A program made the position numbers and the translations under genes. DNA of 64,000 nt, from the NCBI RefSeq assembly GCF_021155775.2, contig NC_060238.1:25512470-25576469 (forward strand), written 5' to 3'. Of the stretch, positions 58,881 to 64,000 are shown piece by piece. The notes below the pieces were generated by a model. The model ran no database searches. It saw nothing but the letters and a program-made list of their open reading frames with translations, and had not been told where the DNA came from. Source of the DNA: Neodiprion pinetum (taxonomy: Eukaryota; Arthropoda; Insecta; Hymenoptera; Diprionidae). Numbering within the stretch: the first letter of the stretch is position 1; every line of letters starts with the position of its first letter.

Positions 58881-61425
58881 CAGTCATACACTAAAAAATT
58901 GTTCAAATCAATCTAAAAATTTTAACGAACCTGCCAGGACATTTTCGTTTCGAACCGTGTAGAACATGGTACGTGTGCACAAGACTAAATACGTACGAAC
59001 AGTAGACGGATGGCAACAATACGGGACGACAGCGGCTGGGGGGGAGGGAGGAAGGGCGGTAGGGGGTGATTTTTTGAGACACCCACTCCGTCGGTCAGAG
59101 TGGAGAGGATATTACCATTTAGATGCGAGTCGAGCTGTACACACGCGGCGTCGCGACGGGGTGAGAGCTGAAAAATAAAAGAGGTTCGAGCACCAGCTTT
59201 GTCAATCCCCTTCCCGTTTGACATTCACGCCCCATTACCCTGCGTACTTCTATCCCTGAGAAAGAGAAAGAGAAAGATAAGGAGGATCTGGAGGAGGAAT
59301 AACCAGGACGGACGTACAAAACCGAGACTAGGTTAGACATTCCCCGGGCAACGGTTGTGTTTTCCCGATGTTTTTTCACGCTTATTCACCTCTGCTCTGT
59401 GCTCAACGACACCCCATCAGCGGATATCTACTTCGTATTCATACAATGCATATTTGATGATGATATTTTCGGGGCGCGCGGAATAACTAACGAAACGAAG
59501 GATGAAAAGAAAGAGGGAAGGGGGACGGGGTGGGAAAACCAGTAAATGACAAAGGAGGAAAGAAATAAGAGGGGTAAAAACGAAAAAAAAAAAAAAAATC
59601 TCTCGGCTAGACTCGAGTGCAACGAGGTTTTGAGGGAAGGGTTGGGTGTTTGCTGTTCGGCGAAAGCAGCTCCTGGCAGTGTGGCATAACGATAATAAAT
59701 AAAACTGAGTGAGTACCTAGCGGTAAAGTCTGAGGAGGTGGAGAAGAATAAGCTTAAGAAGCCATCTCCGCGTCACGGGGCTTCGGGTTATACCGACGGC
59801 CTTGTCCCCCCACCTTCCCCCCTTTTGAACCCTCCTCATCCCCATCCCCTTGGCCGGCACGGGAGAAAATGCTTTTTTAATTTCGCTAAAATCTTTTGAA
59901 CGAAGAAAAGCATTTTAATTTCGAGACTTCACTCTTGACATTAATAAATAGAAGCCCTTAAGGGCGTATCGCCCGGCACGACGGGGTGAAATACCGTTAT
60001 GAAAACGCGGTAGCGAACCAACCAACCAACCAACCAACCAACCAACTCACTCATTCGACGAACGAAAGAACGAACGAGTCTGGCAAATACTAATTAGCGT
60101 TATTAATATAACGATCTCTCTGTACCTTTCGCGCCTGCTTTCGATATCCTCTGTATACCTCCCCCTTTCCACCCGCCGGTAAAACCTCGCGCTTTTCTCG
60201 CCGGAAGTTGTCGAGGAGGTGGGTTTTCACCTTAAAATATTCTTCCATCTCTCTGGGGGAGGGTGTGGGGAGGGAAAATTTTTATTAAAAGAAAAAAAAA
60301 AAAAAATTGGCAAACACGAGAGCATGAGAACGAAAAAAAAAACAAACTTTAATTAAAAAACACTCTGAATCTGTACGACCCGCACCGCCGAGTGGCAGGA
60401 TATGAACACCCTTAGCGGGAGTTTTCTTTTTTTTTCTTCCCCCCCCGGTAGTCGATGTCCGATTCGGTCAGCTCGCACGGCTTCAGAAATTGACTTTCAT
60501 ACTCTGCGGGGTTTTCCTCGAAAGGATCGAGAAAAAGAAGGGAAAAGAAAATCGAGGGGAGGGGGTAGAGGGAAAAGAGGGAAGGGCGGGGGGGAGGGTG
60601 GGGGTTGGAAAGAAGAGAACAAGAAGAAGTAGAAGAAGTTTGGCAATTTCCTCGGACTAATCTGGCGTCGGTCAGCATTGAGATGCCGCTCGTATTTCGG
60701 GGCGCCCCTCTGCAGTCGAGGGGGTCTCTGGTACACACCGCGCTGCGGTGATCCCATGAATTATACAGGAGCGAGGAGGAGATGAGAGACTCTCGGAGAA
60801 GGTCCGATATCAGCGGAGACTAAAGGGCCGAGACCGAGGGTTCGGATTATGGCTACCAAAGTTTTCATTCGTTCGTTTATCCCATTTTGTTTTATATACA
60901 GCTATGCACGAACAGTTTAAAAATTACCGTCGCAATCAATTTCTCTCTAGGTGTATGGATTAATATTTTTGGATAGCAAGTTTTTATCGAAGAATATCGG
61001 TTGTAACGTCATCGTGGTTTATGCTTGACGGAGAGTAATTGTTTGATTATGTTTTATTTTAAATAAAAAAAAAAGTAATAAAATAACACGGTATTTGAAC
61101 GATGCAAGAGGCGGCACCTGCAGGGAAAATAAACGAATACGCGAATCTGTGAATTATATTACAGGTGGGTATGTATTTTCGTTCGTTGCGTTAGCGGAGA
61201 ACTTCTGAAAAGTAATCATCGTACCTGTCAGAAAATTTATAATAAGGTAACTAGGGTGTCTCGTTTCTTGTGAAATCGTTTCACTGCTAGAGACAAATAA
61301 TAATCGAGAAGAAAATTATGAGAATAATATGTTGAAAGAAAAATAAGAAAACATGAGAACCGCCTTTAGCTGCTTTAATTAAAATCACTGCCTCCTCAAA
61401 TTATATAATCGCATGTCATTTGTGT
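58881..61425. other. Downstream region: no recognised gene
   Basis: GA-rich segments near 59250-59300 and 60520-60630 open low-complexity frames. An (AACC)n tract lies at 60015-60046. Confidence 0.5.
60015..60046. repeat. (AACC)n tetranucleotide microsatellite
   Basis: About eight AACC/ACCA units. Confidence 0.95.
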
Positions 61426-61429
61426 TTAA

Positions 61430-62171
61430 GGGGTTATACCTAGTCAGGATTTTTTAAAGATCTTTTTTTTTTTTTTTTTTTCAATTTTGTTTTCGGAACG
61501 TACATATATTCAAGTCTATGCACAGAAAATTTCGAGTCGATCCGATAAATACTATCGAAGTCACGCGCCATTTGCAAAGACACCCCGGAGCGTTTGAAAG
61601 TGCTTTTTAAACTTTGAATGCGTTTTTCTCAAAACTAGGTTTTCAAAGTCGGTGAACAAGATTTCTCGGAAACGGCTGAACCGATCAGTCTCAAATTTTT
61701 TTACCCAAGTTTCATGAATATATCTTTCAGTCATTAGTCGAAGGTTTTTTCTCGTCGATAAACATTCTCCATTTTGTAGACAGATTAACGCGAATATTTT
61801 TCATGGAAAATCAAATTTTTTTTTTTTTTTCTTGAGAAACCACTGTTTTGCTAAAAATTAATATTTTCCTCATTCCTTGGATTAAATACCAGATGATACG
61901 TTATATTGACTAAAGCTTTTTTGTTTTTTAATTTCGGATGATCCAGTCCAGAGATATCTTGCTCACCGCAAGACATCTTTTTTAGAGCTCCTCTCGGAGA
62001 TCAGATATAGCAACTTTAAAAATCATTATTTTTACAAATAAAAAATATTAGAATAAAGTTAAAAGTTACCCCAGCATGTATATAAATTTTTGTAGCAATA
62101 AATTGAGATGTCTCTTGATGAAAAATCGTTGAAAAATCGCTGTTTCCGGCCTCCAGACTAGGTATAACCAC
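61430..62171. mobile_element. TTAA-flanked terminal-inverted-repeat element, longer family member
   Basis: The left end GGGGTTATACCTAGTC follows TTAA (61426-61429). The right end GACTAGGTATAACCAC is followed by TTCA, a decayed TTAA. The inverted ends match at 15 of 16 bases. The 742-base interior is AT-rich without a transposase frame. The 23673-23950 copy shares both outer portions and lacks the middle. Confidence 0.83.
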
Positions 62172-64000
62172 TTCAGAAAAAGACTATACAGAATTGGGGT
62201 TTATTTAATAGGTTTTAAGGAACTTGATGGCAGGTTCCGAAATAAAAGAAACTATGGAATAAATTTGTGTCAGGACTGTCAAGAAAATCTATTAGATTAA
62301 AACGATGGAAGAAGGCAAAAGGAGTGATGAAGATTGATTAAGGGGACGATGAACGAAGACGAGGGTAGCTGGAATTATTCCAACTTATTCTATTTATTTA
62401 CAAATATTTTCCCTCGCAAAGTGCCGTTCTGGGATTTTTCTACCAAACGTTGGCCGTAGAATAAAAAGTGCCTTGACAAAAAAGACGCGTAATCGTTTTC
62501 GAGTAGAGCGTTAAAAGTCCGTGAAAAATTTTGTTCTTACAGACGAGGGTATATATATATACATGTTTACAGATTACAAAGCACAAGTCTGTACGAAGGA
62601 TAACCGAGGCGTACCCTTGTCGCGATTTTGTAGTCTCGCATTATTGTATTGTATTTTTCTTTTTTCTTTTTCTTTCGTTTTCTCTTTCATTTTCACTCGT
62701 TCTCACGCAGGAAAATACGTTAAAAGTGGTCGGAGTCGGGGGAAGAGAAGATCGAGAACGGGATTTGGCAATGAGTGGGTTTCGGTAAAGTGGTAATTCC
62801 GTCGTCACGTCGCGTCGCGTAGCGTCGCGTCGGCTCGACGTCGCGGCGCATCTCGACTCGTTAAGAAAAAGGGAATGAGAAAAAAAAAGAAAGAGAAGAA
62901 GAAGAAGAGAAGGTGGAGTTACAGCGGGTCTCTGAAATAATAAAGATTCGGAATTTTTCACTCTCCCCCTCCCGCCCTCCTTTCCCCGTCCGACGTGCGC
63001 AAAGATCCCGAGATCTCGGGCTTCTTGGAATTCGCAGCTCGTAGCGAAGGGCGGGGGAGGAGGTATAAGATACACATACAAATTTTCGATGAATATTTGC
63101 ATATAACAGCTCACCGGCATCATTTAGCACCCGCCCGAGCAACGAGCACGGATTATACAATATTATTTGCGTACGCCTATATGTATGTATGTAGAGGTAT
63201 GTGCACAGGTGTACATAAGATAAGCGCACAAACACGATGCGATCATCCTGACGTAATTATTAAACGAAAGATTGACGTGTGGCTGCAATATTCACAGAAT
63301 TCAGATTAGCCGAACCCGTCTATATATACATCGCACGGGTTTCACAGGCACCCGCCTCGATCCCGATCCTCGGCCTCCCACATATATTAACTTTCGATTT
63401 TTCATTAAACCACCAGCGACACTCATCTGCCCTCTGCAGCGCGTGCACGTTCATGTACCTAAAGATAAAAATAATCGTTTGGAATCGTTTGCTACATCAT
63501 ATCAATAGTCCATTAAAAACATACGTTACACAGTAAAATATATCAGCGTAATTTTTTTCCTTCATTTAACAACGATGAAAATAATAAGACACAAGTACCC
63601 AGAATAGAAGAAAAGAGAGATGAAAGAGAAAAAAAAATTACTATCGCAGTAATATCTTTTTCCATGTATCCATGTAATTCAAATTCTTCCAACGAACTGC
63701 GAAGCTGTAACCGGAGAAGAGAAGGTCTGAACTCTAAATTCTGGGTACAGAGAGCGTTCCACCTTGGGCAGAAAGGAGAGCCGCTGACGGCCCCCGTAAG
63801 ATTGATTGGAGTCACGGGATGGAAAATTAACGGTCTAGCTCGAGGTGGTCCGGGGCTGCAGGGGCGTAGGAACGGGATGGGGGTCTGAGGGAGAGGGAGG
63901 GGGGGGGGGGCGGAAGTGTGACAGCCGCCGCATACTAATTCCTTCCGAGCCCTCGCTCACCACCCTTCACCCACGACCAACCCCCGGATCCCGTTCGCCC
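62172..64000. other. 3' end of window: no recognised gene
   Basis: Short frames occur at 62641-63309 on both strands. A phase-1-compatible frame behind a TTTCACAG acceptor near 63349 runs about 55 codons to a stop but shows no family resemblance. The window ends in G- and C-rich sequence, with a 12-base G run at 63899-63910. Confidence 0.45.

Noticed and set aside
63350..63508. Possible terminal exon behind TTTCACAG in the correct phase
   Set aside because: It gives about 55 codons then a stop, but lacks a hydrophobic GPI or membrane segment and a good polypyrimidine tract. Could be chance.
1..64000. tRNA, rRNA, CRISPR or bacterial-type operon content
   Set aside because: No cloverleaf-compatible GGTTCGAATCC-type box pair, no regularly spaced direct repeats with unique spacers, and gene structure is spliced and eukaryotic.

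Overview
The window looks like arthropod, almost certainly insect, nuclear DNA. It holds one recognisable protein-coding gene in a large amount of non-coding sequence. The gene is a partial, plus-strand member of the DIP (Dpr-interacting protein)/lachesin-like family of neuronal immunoglobulin cell-surface proteins. Five coding exons were found at 14920-15127, 22230-22388, 23227-23355, 52160-52377 and 53257-53332. They splice in frame (phases 1, 1, 1, 0, 1 at the exon ends) with consensus GT/AG borders and no stop, giving about 263 residues: the second half of Ig1, all of Ig2 and all of Ig3. The signal peptide, the first half of Ig1 and the C-terminal tail (often GPI-linked in this family) were not found. 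They may lie outside the window or be too poorly conserved to read by eye. Wording in Ig2 and Ig3 recalls the DIP-epsilon/zeta/eta group, but the orthologue was not settled. CpG-rich DNA, large introns and abundant GA/CT microsatellites would fit a hymenopteran; this is a weak inference.

Layout: 1-14919 is upstream or 5'-intron sequence, with CpG-rich blocks, a tandem duplication near 8.07-8.43 kb and a decayed TTAA-type element near 6.6-6.96 kb. Next come exon A, a 7.1 kb intron, exon B, an 838-base intron largely filled by one short transposon-like element, exon C, a 28.8 kb intron, exon D, an 879-base intron and exon E. The last 10.7 kb has no confirmed exon.

The introns hold many short non-autonomous elements. 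Several have terminal inverted repeats flanked by TTAA (18.2, 22.4, 23.7, 25.3 and 61.4 kb), as expected of piggyBac-type MITEs. Another set is near-complete palindromes (28.7, 34.4, 48.6 and 58.3 kb) that would fold into long hairpins if transcribed with the host intron. A short sub-repeat (GGATCC ... TTACAAATTT ... AGCGACCC) recurs in otherwise different elements. No transposase, reverse transcriptase, tRNA, rRNA or CRISPR array was recognised. No new enzymatic or defence system is visible; the most unusual content is the dense set of hairpin-forming elements inside one neuronal gene.
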